From positions 6,745,230 to 6,809,229 of the forward strand of contig JAQFVV010006215.1 of the NCBI GenBank assembly GCA_028023455.1: DNA of 64,000 nucleotides, in the 5' to 3' direction. Origin of the DNA: Epiperipatus broadwayi. Lineage: Eukaryota; Onychophora; Udeonychophora; Euonychophora; Peripatidae. Numbering within the stretch: position 1 is the first letter of the stretch; each line of letters starts with the position of its first letter. A model generated the notes under the pieces. It searched no databases. It worked only from the letters and a program-made list of their open reading frames with translations, and had not been told where the DNA came from. Positions 50,225 to 61,965 of this stretch are shown here, in pieces. A program made the position numbers and the translations under genes.

Positions 50225-51094
50225 ATGCGGTACATAGATGATATATTTATTTTAGCCAACCAGCATATTATAAATAGTATTACACAAGAGTTAACACATA
50301 ACACTAATCTAACTATCAATTCCACAGCAGAAGATGCATTCCAAAGTCAAGGTTACCTCGATCTTCGGTTAACACGCGATGATAGAAGTATAAATTATTC
50401 AATGATAATAAAACCCTTTGAAATCAGAGGCTTTATACACCTACACTCCAACTCTCCAAGCTGTCACAAATTGGCAGGCCTGCAAGCATTTTTATATAGA
50501 AATATGCAGCTGTGCAAGTTTGAAGCGGATAAAAAGAATAACATACATCTTTACACCAAAGACCTACTACAAGCAGGTTATAAACTCAACACTATTAACA
50601 ATAAAAACAATATTAAACTTCCATATATTACTCTTCCCCACATACCTAAAATCTCCTATCAATTAATCAAGGTTTTGTCCAATAAATTTAAAATTAGCTT
50701 TCATACACCCCCATGCACTAATCGTCTAATCAATAACTCTAAGGACAAAATTGAACCTTCTCAGACTCCCCATGTCGTTTACAGCATATCATGCCCACAA
50801 CCTGGTTGCCAGGCCATTTATTTTGGAGAAACCAATGCAGGTATAATCAACAGGATAGCACAACACGTATATACATATAATAGAGCTATGAAAAACAATG
50901 ATAATTCATCAACATTTTTAGAGCATTCCAAGAACACAGGACATGTGTTTGAACCTTCCATCCCTAAAATAGTATGTATTGAGAAAAATGACATCAAGCG
51001 AAAAATCAGAGAAGCATATTTTATTAATGGCAATAATAACTCCATCAATAGACGAGATACCTGCTTTGACATCTCCAAACGTTGGACTATCTAG
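50225..51094 (+). pseudogene. Penelope-like RT motif C and GIY-YIG endonuclease, right copy
   Basis: The longest intact frame of the window, 289 codons, starts just after a stop (TAA near 50200) that the left copy shares. Residues 3-8 give YIDDIF, the RT catalytic motif C. A linker with PHIPKISYQLIKVL follows. Then the GIY-YIG domain: VVYSISCPQPGC with the paired cysteines, IYFGET, an arginine in GIINRIAQH, and TFLEHSKNTGHVF. It ends in FDISKRWTI. The first ATG of the frame is internal to the protein family, so it is not a real start. Confidence 0.85.
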
Positions 51095-51159
51095 TTCATT
51101 TGCATACGCTTTGCATACTGTTGTTTCCTTGCCCTATTTCCTCATTCTGCAGCTCACAG

Positions 51160-51206
51160 TACCGCTATGAATATGAGGCAAAAGGCCTTGAAAGCGCTTA
51201 GCGTGT
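51160..51206 (+). other. Penelope 3' tail hairpin, hammerhead-like
   Basis: ATGAGGC, AAAA, GGCCTTGAAAGCG at 51172-51196 forms a short stem (AGGC/GCCT) followed by GAAA, about 80 bp after the ORF stop. The inverted counterpart is at 47307-47347. The CUGANGA box is not recognisable, so if this derives from a hammerhead (known in Penelope pseudo-LTRs) it is degenerate. Confidence 0.4.
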
Positions 51207-51275
51207 AATAATTTCTGTGTATCTTTATAGCTTCTCATTCAAGTGTGTCATACGCTTTGTTAATTTTGTATATTA

Positions 51276-51951
51276 CATTATTTTTCAAATATTTATAAAC
51301 GCATCTGTTAATTAAATGTATGCAGATGCTAGTTTACTTTTCTGATTATAATTAAACTTAGTATTAAAATTTTAGATTTTAATTCTACAGAGCTAGAATT
51401 CATAAAAAAAAATTTGTGGAATTGAAATTAAGCATTGGTAAAATGTTTATAATTCTTGGTATTTTTTTTTTTTTATGTGATAATTGTCTGATTATATCTC
51501 TACCGAACTTGGTTGTATTTCAAATGCATGATTAGATAATATAAAGAATAGTATATTGTCTTTACAGGAAAAATGTCTTTTAAAAGTAATAGTTTTGATA
51601 TCTAACACATGTCATTAATGGCTTAAATAAGCATTATGAATAATTAATTGAGCCAATTTAAAGGAACATTCAAAGAAAGAATAATAGCAATTTTGAAATC
51701 AATGAAAATTGATAACTATAAATTATTCTAAGCTATCATTCTGCTATTTTGCAGAAATTACAATTACTGAAAATATTCAGATAGTGTTTTGGCATCATGT
51801 AGACTATGTTATCATGAAATATTTTAAGAATTTACTGATTCCAGAGACTTATTATTGAGTTGATTAATATTTAATAATCTGTTTATTGTCTGGGCTGAGA
51901 TAAAATTTCAAATAAGGAAAGTCCAAAACTCAATCCTGCAACACCCTTAGC
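51276..51951. other. AT-rich stretch without recognisable gene
   Basis: Nothing beyond low-complexity sequence between the Penelope pair and the hAT element. Confidence 0.6.
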
Positions 51952-51959
51952 ATCTAAAG

Positions 51960-53675
51960 CAGTGGTCTTCAACCTTTTCACACCTGCGGACCAGAAAAAA
52001 TAAGGATAAGATTTTGCTGACTGGCAGAAGTTTACAGATAAATTTTTCTTAAAGATGTAACCTGCTTAGCCTTAGATAAGCATAATTGTTGTAACCCACC
52101 CAAAACAGCATACTAGTTATTGTGTATTGTAATGTTGTTGCTTCCCTTCACATGCTGAACACAGAAAACAGTACAATAACAATCATTCTCATTAATGTGC
52201 TTGCATTTCTATGTTTATTATTTCATTGTTAAAACATGCAAGAATAAAATGTATTCACCTGAATGTTAGGAAATATCATAGTTAGTGTAATTACATGGCA
52301 ATGATTATGAGTAATGTAATATCTGTATTTAATGTTAAATACACAAGATGGTTTTATATATATATGAAGGTTGTCTTTTGATAGTAGTAAGGGCAAAATA
52401 GAAATTGCGTAATTAAAATCACCGTACAGCCAAAAAAAAATTTGTCATATTTTAAAGCTGAAAAAATAAAACAAAACATGTAAAAGTCTGAAGTTTTTAT
52501 ATTATTGTAAATTTTTTTGTGCTGGTGTGTTGAAAGGATCAAAAAATGTAATTAATAGGAAAAGTTTTTTTTTTAAATGGTAAAATAGATATCGCGTAAT
52601 AGAGATAAAGCCAAAAAAAAAAAATCGCCATATAATCGCTGTCTTTTAAAAAAAAGACAACGAAAGTTGAAAAAGTCAAAAGTTTTGATCTTCTTTTAAT
52701 TGGGGGGGGGGGTGTATTGAGAAATACTTTGTAAAAGTTAGAGACAAATTTTTTGGTTGTTTTTCTTTTTAAAAAAGGGTGATAAAAATTGATTTCAAAA
52801 ATAAAAGTTAAAGCAAAAAAAGATCTTATTTTAATTTAGGGGTGGGTGGAGTGAGAAATACTTTGACTTCACTGAGTCAAAAGTTACTTTTGGTTTTTAT
52901 TTTTTAAAAAAGGTAATAAAAATTGGTTTTAAAAATAAAAGTTTTAGTATATTAGCGGTATACAAATAAAAGCAGAAAAGATATCACCTTATAGGCCAAA
53001 AAAAAGTGGCTGTATTTTTAAACCAAAAAACCCCTGAAACGTGAAAAAGTCAAAAGTTTTGATCTTATTTTATTTTGGGGTGGAGAGTGTGTATTGAGAA
53101 ATACTTTGTAAAAGTTAGAGACAGAAGTAATTTTTTGGTTTTTATTTTTAAAAAAAGGTAAAAAAAATTGATTTCAAAAATAAAAGTTAAAGCCAAAAAA
53201 AACCACTAAAAATGAAATATTGTATTAACAGAGGGAGTAGAAAAAATATAAGAGATCAAAAAAAGTCACCATAAATTTTAAAAAATTACAGCCTGGTAAC
53301 ATATTTTATTGTTTTAACCCAAACAATGCCAACAGGCGACTGTGAATGGCTATCAAAAGACAACTGGAGTTTGTATAATAAAAAACTTTTTTTTTAATTT
53401 TGAATTTTTTTAGAAAAATAATAAATTTAATTCTACCCCTCCATAAACATCCATGATAAATAGAAAAACAAATTAATTTATGTATGCTTGATTAGATTTC
53501 GTTTTTGTTCTGTTTTTTTTTTTTTTAACCGAGTAAAAATGCGATGAAAAAATAAATTAAAACTGTTTATATTAATTAAAGTTTAAAATCTTTTTATATT
53601 ATTATTACTAACTTTCTTGCCAGTCTAGCGCGGCCTGGCAGAAACTTTCTGCAACCCGGTGGTTGAAGACCACTG
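51960..53675. mobile_element. Non-autonomous hAT element with 8-bp target duplication
   Basis: Perfect 15-bp terminal inverted repeats, CAGTGGTCTTCAACC (51960-51974) and its complement (53661-53675), are followed inward by GC-richer subterminal sequence (CACACCTGCGGACC; GGCCTGGCAGAAAC). The flanks ATCTAAAG and AACTAAAG agree at seven of eight positions, the hAT target-site size. The 1.7-kb interior encodes no transposase. It is built of two to three diverged ~280-bp repeats, marked by GAGAAATACTTTG, AAAAGTTAGAGACA and AAAAGTTTTGATCTT. Confidence 0.85.
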
Positions 53676-53683
53676 AACTAAAG

Positions 53684-56600
53684 TGTATATTAGTTTTACA
53701 TTTAATGCATTCTAGTGTATGCTCTATCCACTAGATACAACTATATAGTTTTTACCAGTGGCCCAAAAGATTAGCAAATTGCTAAAAAAAATGTCCACAT
53801 TTATTTTTGAATTTATGGTTACAAATGCATTTTAAATAAAATCAAGAAAAACAGTATATTCTGCAATAAAAATAAGATATTTACCAAAGTAATGCAAAAT
53901 ATTTAACAAAAAAAAAAATCAGTAATAAATAAAATGTATTCGAAAATACAAATCTATAATAAATGAAATTCCAAAAATGAAACCACATTAACAAATCTTA
54001 ATAAGACACAAAATATATATTAAATAAAAATAAAGCAAAATAATCCACAGTAATAGATAAGTGAAAGCAATTCATAACAAATCACATGCAGATGTAACCT
54101 GAAGAGCAATTCATGTAATAATAAATATATATGTATATAAAATGCTCACAGGCCAAAGCATATATTTCTTAAATTGAATTCAACTTCAATTTACAACGTT
54201 CAATGTTATAGTGCTATTCAATGGTATCGTGCAAAAAATAATGAGTGACTGATTTTAAGAAACATAAACTTTGATATGGGTTCATTTTATGATGTGTACA
54301 ATTTTCATTATTTTCCATATGAATTGGTTTTTAATGGTTCATGTTTGCATCAATTTGTTATAAATTACTTTCATTTTAAACATTATTTGCCAAAGAATAG
54401 TTTGTCTCCCTTATTTATTACACTTTTTGGTCTTATATTTAATTGATAAACTTCCTGCTGTGAATGATTTTCTTTTTAGAATTTTATTTCTTAAGGATTT
54501 GCATTTGATTTGTTATAGATTGATTTTGTGTAAATCTCTTATCCTTGTAGACTGCTTTTTATTTTCTTTTAAATGTAGTACAAATTTTATGTGTTTTTAT
54601 TAGATATATTTGCTGCCATGAATGATTTAATTTTTGGAATTTCATTTATTATGAATTTGCATTTTTTGCATACATTTAATTTGTTATTGATATATATATA
54701 TATTTAGTAAATAAATTATTTTAATTGCAAAATATATTTTGTTGATTTTATTTAATATGCACTTGATACAATAAATTTAAGAATAAATGTGGATATTTTA
54801 TTTTTTATCTATTAATTATTTTTTGGATTATTATTAAGTATTAAATAGAAGATAGATTGTATTTAATGAATATGTATAATTGCCTAGCCTAAAAATATTG
54901 TAATGTCTCTTTAACAGATAATTTGTAATTGGTACAAATAAAAACCAAGGCAGTATTGAAGATTTAAGACAATATTCATAGAAGAGATTCTTGTTAAATT
55001 TTTTGCTGAAGGACAAATTGCAATTCGGGCACTGCCATTTTAAAAGCAAATTTTTATTGATAATATTAAATAAATGTGTGAATATATAGTTATTCCTCTA
55101 AATATTATATTGCATTATTTAAATAAAATTACGGTATTGAATAGATTTTTTTATAAGATTTTTATTTAAGATGCAATACAGAGTCACAATAAATCAATTA
55201 TATATTGTTAAATTTTAATAATATATATAATCATACATTTTTAAAAAAAAGTGTAAAGAATTGTGGCATTGTATCAATAAAAAAAAAACCAAGTTACATA
55301 TCTTGTTTTTATAAACTAAAGAAAAAGGAATTTGAAATATATTTAAAGAAATTATAATAAAAAAAATTGCAGAAAAGAAGGTAAACATCAAATAAATGTT
55401 ACATATGATGATGATGAGAGAAGTCTCCAAATGTCTTCTTAAACATTAGAAGGAGTTAGGGCTTGATGTGTTAGTTTAATTTTATTTTTATTGAAAAAAA
55501 TAATAACATTGAATTTTTGGAAGAGTTGGGATTAAACATAAAATGGCACTTAAGAAATATACAAATATAATTAAAGTTATGGTCTTAATATTGGAAAGAA
55601 CCCTTTCTGTATGTTATGTAATGTATGTTATGTAATGACTTCCACCTTAACTCACTTTATTTGATCATACACTATCTGAATGAAACCTATTATCTATAAT
55701 TTAATAAGATGGCTTGATACTAGCCATTAACCTGGAGATAAGTTATTCTAAAACTTTTCTCCCATAAAAAAAAAATACATATAAATATATCTATATGTGC
55801 TCAGCAATAATCTGCCAAAATCCCTAATCAATATTTCCCTATCAGCATATATATGGACATCAGTATTATCTGAATCCAAGCACCAATTCTATGATTTACA
55901 TAGGAATTATCCTGATGAGTTAATATAGAGTGATGATGGTGCAATAATAGAAGCCTGACACTAACTAGCTCAGTCAGGGCAGGTAGTATTTATACTGACA
56001 GAGACATGTTAATAAAAGAATAGATCACACTTAACCATTTGAAAATGCATGTATATATTTTAACTAAGATAACAAAGAAATAAGAAAATAAATAATGGTG
56101 CTCATTTGTTTTAATAAAATGCAAGCATATATATATATATATATATATATATTTAGTGATTGGAAATTATTATTTAATACATGTAATAGTTATTTTGTTT
56201 TAATGCCATTTACATAAATTAAAATGTGAAGAAATTACAAACTGTATATAGATGACATAATTTGTAAGATTATAAATTATAAAAATTACCTTTAGTCCCC
56301 GGGAACTGAGATCATCATATACAAATTGAATGTAAGCTTACTCAATCAGGATATGGTTATAGAGATTGTCTTAAAATGTCTTTATTTTGAACTTTTGATG
56401 AAACCGTAAATGAGATAAGTTATACTATTTTACAAGATGAACGGGTTGGATGCGGACTTCTATTTCGATAGCTGACAGGATCACTTAGCATATTTTCTTT
56501 CCATGGATGGTAAGAACAAAGCCAAGCCCGTTTAGGACTTTACTCTCATATCACCATGTTGGTGCACAGATAATTTTCTTCTAACAGCATAATTCAATTT

Positions 56601-57113
56601 GATTTATTGGCAGACAATTTTTATAATTCTGGGGAAAATATTTCTTTCCACAGATGATGGTTCTATCCAGTCTCTCCAAGGTTTCACTCACATTTATTCA
56701 ACTGATGCTAGTTTTTTCCTTTTCTTCGGGTATATATTAAACTTTCCAAACAGCACAATTAATAATAATCATAATAACATTCTAGATTGCTTGATTTTTT
56801 TTATTTATCCTTTTAGAAAGTTCTATTTCTCCCATCTCGCGCAATATCTCCCATAATTCCATAAAATATTCAATATTTTTAATCTTATCTGATCCAATCT
56901 AATCAATCCTGCCTACCATTGTTTCAGGTCCAGCTTCTTTTGTCTTCTTTTTTTTTTGTCAAAAAAAACCTTTTAGCAAGTTTATCTCGAAACAGTCCAT
57001 TTGGAAATTTTAAAAATATAACTTTATACAATAAATAATGCAATTAGCATTTCATTGATAAACAACTGTTTCATTTTTCAGCAATGACATATTTTCTTTT
57101 AAATAAAAAAAAA
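53684..57113. other. AT-rich stretch without recognisable gene
   Basis: Contains an (AT)n microsatellite at 56127-56152 and a slightly GC-richer part at 56290-56700 with an unremarkable 85-codon frame (56599-56856). I see no domain, transposon end or RNA gene. Confidence 0.55.
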
Positions 57114-57263
57114 AACTATCACATGATCACCATCTCTATATTAGCACATAATTGTTGTAAACAAAGGCAAAACTTTCCATACAGTAGTGCCACCCTGTGC
57201 CAAACAGAGTAATCAATGGATGCCAGAAGGCTTGTGCATATAATTCCTATCTAGTGCCTACTT

Positions 57264-57322
57264 ATACAATATACCCAGACTAGTTTCTGGCTTGTGGCCA
57301 TCATCAGTGAGGAGCCTTGGAT
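57264..57322 (-). ncRNA. Hammerhead ribozyme, family 1, minus copy
   Basis: Minus strand: CUGAUGA (complement of 57301-57307), stem II UGGC/GCCA with a CACAA loop, GAAA (57284-57287), CUAGUC, then cleavage between 57278 and 57277. Stem I lower UCCUCA/UGGGUA has one mismatch; stem I upper AUCCAA/UUGUAU has one. Stem III is the self-complementary ACUAGU with no loop, so it can only pair between two ribozymes, as in the dimeric hammerheads known for short stem III. Confidence 0.75.
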
Positions 57323-57893
57323 CTGAGAGCACTGCACCTAGATCTTAGGATATAATGCAACCCTCCAGCAGCCACCTTTTAACTCTACTTTACTACAAAA
57401 TTATGAGAATGAAATTGAAAACACAATAATATTTTCAATCTAAGCTCATTATAGTCATATGGATCTGAACTCAATTCAGCACCCATACATTTTGGTGTCT
57501 TTGGCTCTTAAACGACCATAGCCATTACTATCCTATTAGGCAGGATTGGTGTTAAACCACTAAACATCACATGATCACCATCTCTATACTAGCACATATT
57601 TGTTGTAAACAAAAGCAAAACTCTCCATACAGTAGTGCCACCCTGTGCCAAACAGAGTAATAAATGGAAGCCAAAAGGCTTGTGCATAAAATCCCTATCT
57701 AGTGCCAAAGACACCAAAATGTATGGGTGCTGAATTGAGTTCAGACCCATATGACTATATAAGCTATTGAGCTTAGATTGAAAATATTATTGTGTTTTCA
57801 ATTTCATTCTCATAGTTTTGTAGTAAAGTAGAGTTAAAAGGTGGCTGCTGGAGGGTTGCATTAGATCCCAAGATCTAGGTGCAGTGCTCTCAG

Positions 57894-57952
57894 ATCCAAG
57901 GCTCCTCAGTGATTATGGCCACATATCAGAAACTAGTCTGGGGATATTGGAT
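57894..57952 (+). ncRNA. Decayed hammerhead ribozyme, family 1, plus copy A
   Basis: The first core box has become GUGAUUA and the 3' strand of stem II is changed to AUCA. GAAA, CUAGUC and both parts of stem I persist. Inactive by sequence. Confidence 0.6.
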
Positions 57953-58346
57953 GAGTAGGCATTAGATAGGGATTTTATGCACAAGCCTTCTGGCATCCAT
58001 TGATTACTCTGTTTGGCACAGGGTGGCACTACTGTATGGAGAGTTTTGCCTTTGTTTTACAACAATTATGTGCTAGTATAGAGATGGTGATCATGTGATG
58101 TTTAGTGGTTTAACACCAATCCTGCATAATAGGATAGTGGTGGCTATTGTTGTTTAAGAGCCGAAGACACCAAAATGTATGGGTGCTGAATTGAGTTCAG
58201 ACCCATATGACTATATAAGCTATTGAGCTTAGAGTTAAAATATTGTGTTTTCAATTTCATTCTCATAGTTTTGTAGTAAAGTAGAGTTAAAAGGTGGCTG
58301 CTGGAGAGTTGCATTAGATCCTAAGATCTAGGTGCAGTGCTCTCAG

Positions 58347-58405
58347 ATCCAAGGCTTCTCACTGATGATGGCCACAAGCCAGAAACTAGTCTGGGTATAT
58401 TGGAT
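58347..58405 (+). ncRNA. Hammerhead ribozyme, family 1, plus copy B
   Basis: CUGAUGA 58362-58368, stem II 58369-58372 with 58378-58381, GAAA 58382-58385, cleavage after C58391. Stem I upper AUCCAA/UUGGAU (58347-58352 with 58400-58405) is perfect. Stem I lower UUCUCA/UGGGUA has one mismatch and one wobble. Core intact. Confidence 0.75.
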
Positions 58406-58512
58406 GAGAAGGCACTAGATAGAGATTTTATGCACAAGCCTTCTGGCATCCATTGATTACTCTGTTTGACACAGGGTGGCATTACTGTATGGAGAGTTTT
58501 GCCTTTGTTTTA

Positions 58513-60090
58513 AAAAAAAATTAATTATATATAAAAAAATATAAATTATACTTTTCCAGAAAGTTCTCTTTGCATTTAGTTATATAATAATGTATACATA
58601 CATACTCTATCAAAACAGTAAGCACAAAACTCCCTTAAACCTAACTATTAAACTATCATCCAATTCTTATTCCATCTTAAATAAAATATATGATCTACCC
58701 ATGTATATGGATATCTAAATGATAATAATTATGATTTCCTGAATTTGTATAATTCAGCAAAATGAAACCAAAAAAAATGATACTTGAATATCGGATTTTA
58801 AGGCAATGTTTCTTCATAATGAATAGGGGATATAAAAATGGAATAAGTCTGAAAAGGAGTTGAAGAGCATTAAGTTTAATGTTAATTAGAAATTATTCTG
58901 TAATTTAACTTTATATTGTATTAGGAGTAATTATTGAAGATAGTGAATATACTGTTATATAAGTATCCAAATATTTAAATTTTTTGGAAAAAAAGTTAAG
59001 ATAATTTCAGTCTAGATGTCTGTAGATGAGATTTTTTAAAAATTAAAATTTTTGATAAGCAATTTTAAAATTAGAGCAGTATATTAATTAATTTTTACCT
59101 ATGAAATACTGAAATGGAATGCAATGATAATCCACTATATTCAGCACGTTTTCCATTCTGAGATGGAACTAGTTTTCTTCTAAATCAAATATAAAACTAA
59201 TGCGTTTTTTTTTTTTTTTTTCAATGAAAAAGTTAGCTTATTTGATCACTAGTCTTTGTTATTTTAGGTAAAATGAGAATGTTGATAAATGATACTTTTA
59301 CATGAATGGAAAGCTGTTTTTTTTTTAAAAAAAAAAAAATTTCCAATAGAAATTAGCAATTGTTTTTAAATGTTGATTCTAAGTAGATTGTAAAAATTCT
59401 TTTACAAGATAAAATTCTCCAAACTTTTCTATTAAATTGAGAATATTTTCAGCTATATGGAGATAATTGTTTTATTGGATGTAATTTTCTAAATGGATGA
59501 TTTGTTTGTATTAAATTAAAGAACTTGTATTATCAATGATGGTAAAAAGTTTAGGCAGATTTTTTTTTAAATGAAAAAGAGTAGTAAGGTCATATGATAT
59601 GATAGAGAATTAGAAACCAATATAAAAAATAATAATGTAACATTTGAATAGTTAAATGGAATTGTAGAAATCAGTTTAATATTTGGAATATATTCTAAAT
59701 AACTCTGTTATTTATGTGTGTGAAAGGTATGCAATACATTTATCAACACATTTTTGTTCACTTATATGTTATATTGTGTTGAAATAGCCTAGAAATTATT
59801 TTATTGCAATGTTTATTACATAATATAATCTATAGATTTGATGTTTAATTTCACTTATTTTATATTTTAATAAATAAATGATTAAAAAAATTGACAAGTA
59901 ATTATTTTAAAAAGTGTCAGAAATTATCCTAGTACTTTTTATTATTATCAAACATGTTAACAAATTTTCACAACTGATTATTTGTACACATATTCCAAAG
60001 GGTAATTTTATCATTCTTTATCAATGCAATCAATTCATGACAATTATTGAAAGATAAAGAAAAGAGAAATAAAGATCGTGTAGTAGCTCT
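58513..60090. other. AT-rich stretch without recognisable gene
   Basis: Poly-T and poly-A tracts (59203-59221, 59317-59339). No ORF of note or repeat end. Confidence 0.6.
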
Positions 60091-60400
60091 AACAAGCTTT
60101 ATTAATAAATGCCACAACAGAAAGCATTTAAAAATCTCTATCTAGAAATTATCCCTATCCTCAGACTGGTTTCATGCTATTGGCAATCCTCAGTGAGGTG
60201 CTAGGATAATTCGGACACCAGATCCAAAATACCAACTCAAAGCCAGAACTTATCTGATAGGTAACTTTTAAACAGACAATCTGAAATTTTTAGACACCTA
60301 TATGCTTTCAAATCCAGCTATTCAACTCAAATAGCTATATGGGGTTGAGAATTCTTCAGCCATACCATATATTAATAGTCTTAGCAATATAACATCACTT
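60091..60400 (-). mobile_element. Hammerhead-bearing repeat, family 2
   Basis: A single diverged unit with the same order of blocks as family 1: an AAGCATTTAAAAATCTCTATC block, the ribozyme, then a CTATATGGGGTTGAGAATTC block where family 1 has CATATGGGTCTGAACTC. Sequence identity is low but the order and spacing hold. No ORF. Confidence 0.6.
60147..60211 (-). ncRNA. Hammerhead ribozyme, family 2
   Basis: Minus strand: CUGAGGA (complement of 60187-60193), GAAA (60170-60173), CCAGUC, and cleavage between 60164 and 60163. Stem II is UGC/GCA plus a U-U mismatch. Stem III is two pairs with a CA loop. Stem I lower CCUCA/UGAGG is perfect. Stem I upper AAUUAUCCUA/UAGGGAUAAUU gives ten pairs with one bulged G. 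The stems differ in sequence from those of family 1 while keeping the fold. The weak stem II may limit activity. Confidence 0.7.
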
Positions 60401-60452
60401 AAGACTTATTTATTTAGTTTTATAATTACAAGCTTATTAAATTAAGTCACAT

Positions 60453-60645
60453 GATGTATGAATTATTTTTAGCTAAAGAAAAGAGAAAATTAAAACAGGC
60501 AAAACTCACTATATGTATTGCTGTTGATTACTCTAGCTTACTGTGTGTGGCAATACGTATAGTGAGTTTTGCTTGTTTTAGTAACAGCTATAAGCAAGCA
60601 TAAGAAATGGTGATCATGTGATGTTTATTGGCTTAAAAGAGAAAA
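60453..60645. repeat. Short foldback fragment of the hammerhead repeat family
   Basis: AAAACAGGCAAAACTCACTA (near 60494) recurs inverted near 60575, and the fragment ends with TGGTGATCATGTGATGTTTA. It contains the unit ends of a family-1 relative but not the ribozyme. Closely related to the insertion at 62522-62801. Confidence 0.65.
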
Positions 60646-61220
60646 TTGTTAAAGACAAGAAAGTGTAACTAAAAATCTTAATGCGATAAATTTGTAAAAT
60701 AGTCTTTGAACTCTAAATTGTATAGTATATTTTAAGTTCTAAAAAAACATAAAAAATATTGGAGTTATGAAAGAAATAATTATTTGCTACATAATATAAA
60801 TAACTGAATAAAACTCTTTAGGGAACCTATCATACGCTATCTCCTAATGCATTCTAGTACATCACTTAATAAAAATGAAAATAAGTTGAGTTTATTTCTA
60901 CAAATATATAAAATGTCTATTATTAAATTTCTAACAGAAAATAAAATTATTAATAATAGATAAATCAATTAATTCTCAACAAATATGAAAGGAAATAATC
61001 AGCATTTTCTTGACTTCTGAAAATGTGATCCTATTTATAAACATTGAATATCAGATATTGTCTTTGCATTATATTATATAGTTTTATAAAACATGCTACT
61101 CTCTATTAATGCCCTTTATATAAAACATATTCATAATTGTGAACACTCCTAGAAAACAGGACACTTAAAAGAGCTATGTGCTTGAAAGTTTGTGTGGTGG
61201 TATTTTAGATATGATAATAT
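60646..61220. other. AT-rich stretch without recognisable gene
   Basis: No ORF, repeat end or RNA recognised. Confidence 0.5.
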
Positions 61221-61558
61221 GTTGGACTATTTACATCATCTATTATTAAATGTTGAATGTCTAGAAAATTTTAAACTTTTCCAAATACAAACAACTTCTA
61301 GTAATAACACATAAGTTAGTAGATAACTTGGGTTAATAGATTATACAATGTTTTGAGTGGTATTCTTTATTTTTTTTATGTGTTGCTGGCCTAACCAGTG
61401 GCAATGCTAGCATAGGAGTTGAACTTAAATTTATGTTGTCTACTAACCTGTGTTATCTCCTAATTTGTGTGTTATTACTAACAGTTGTTTGTATTTGGAA
61501 AAGTTTAAAATGTTCAAGACATTCAACATTTAATGATAGATGATTGAAATAGTGTAAC
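61221..61558. repeat. MITE-like foldback, about 340 bp
   Basis: Arms of about 108 and 123 bp (61221-61328 and 61436-61558) are inverted copies at roughly 85% identity, sharing CAAATACAAACAACTTCTAG and AATAACACA. The loop carries GCTAGCATAGGAGTTGAAC. No coding sequence. Ends and target duplication are unclear. Confidence 0.65.
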
Positions 61559-61965
61559 ATATTACCACAGCACAGAAGAAAAAATGAACAATGCTTGGTC
61601 ACTATAAGTTTATTTTTCTAATTGATTAAAGCAATTATAATTCCTGATAATTAGTAATAATTAAATTATTTTTATTGTAGGAAAACAAAAAGATTGTTTA
61701 AAAAATTAAGATTTGTTATTTTTTCAAATGGCATTAATTTTGTTAGTTTTTCTTTGAAGAGAGAATTTATTTCTATAAATAGTAAAAAAGAGATAAAATA
61801 GTGTGTGATGGTTATTTCACTGAAATATTTTTGTACAAGTTTGTTTAATTAATAATTTAACTGAAATATGCATGCAAAGATTTTAAAAATCTAAATGCCC
61901 TAAAAAATGAATTGTGTGTATGCATAAGCAAGTAACATTGTTTATTAGAAATATTTATTAAAGTG

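Larger units (their letters stand above)
47238..51275. repeat. Head-to-head pair of Penelope-like elements (palindrome)
   Basis: The left arm 47238-49104 and right arm 49407-51275 (1867 and 1869 bp) are inverted copies with high identity. The right copy runs ~300 bp further towards its 5' end (49105-49406), which forms the loop. The outer limits are the ACAAAATTAAC segment and its complement. Both copies are 5'-truncated. The left lacks ~35 nt at about 49018 and the right lacks ~33 nt at about 50605. Confidence 0.9.
57114..58512. mobile_element. Hammerhead-bearing repeat array, family 1 (minus, partial minus, plus, plus)
   Basis: A minus unit (about 57114-57560) is followed in direct repeat (448-bp period) by a partial minus unit to about 57703. 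The sequence then flips, giving two plus units with a 453-bp period (GCCTTTG at 58048 and 58501). Units share all landmarks with the array at 1-843. Ends carry the ATCACATGATCACCATC motif. The array has no ORF. Two of its three ribozymes have an intact core. The interval between the cleavage-equivalent sites of the plus units (after 57938 and after 58391) is exactly 453 nt. Confidence 0.8.

Noticed and set aside
50225-51094. An intact 289-codon gene starting at ATG 50225
   Set aside because: The ATG lies inside RT motif C (YIDD). The frame is the C-terminal half of a broken Penelope protein.
51160-51206. Functional hammerhead at the Penelope 3' end
   Set aside because: A stem and GAAA are present, but the CUGANGA box is not, in either copy. 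It was listed only as hammerhead-like.
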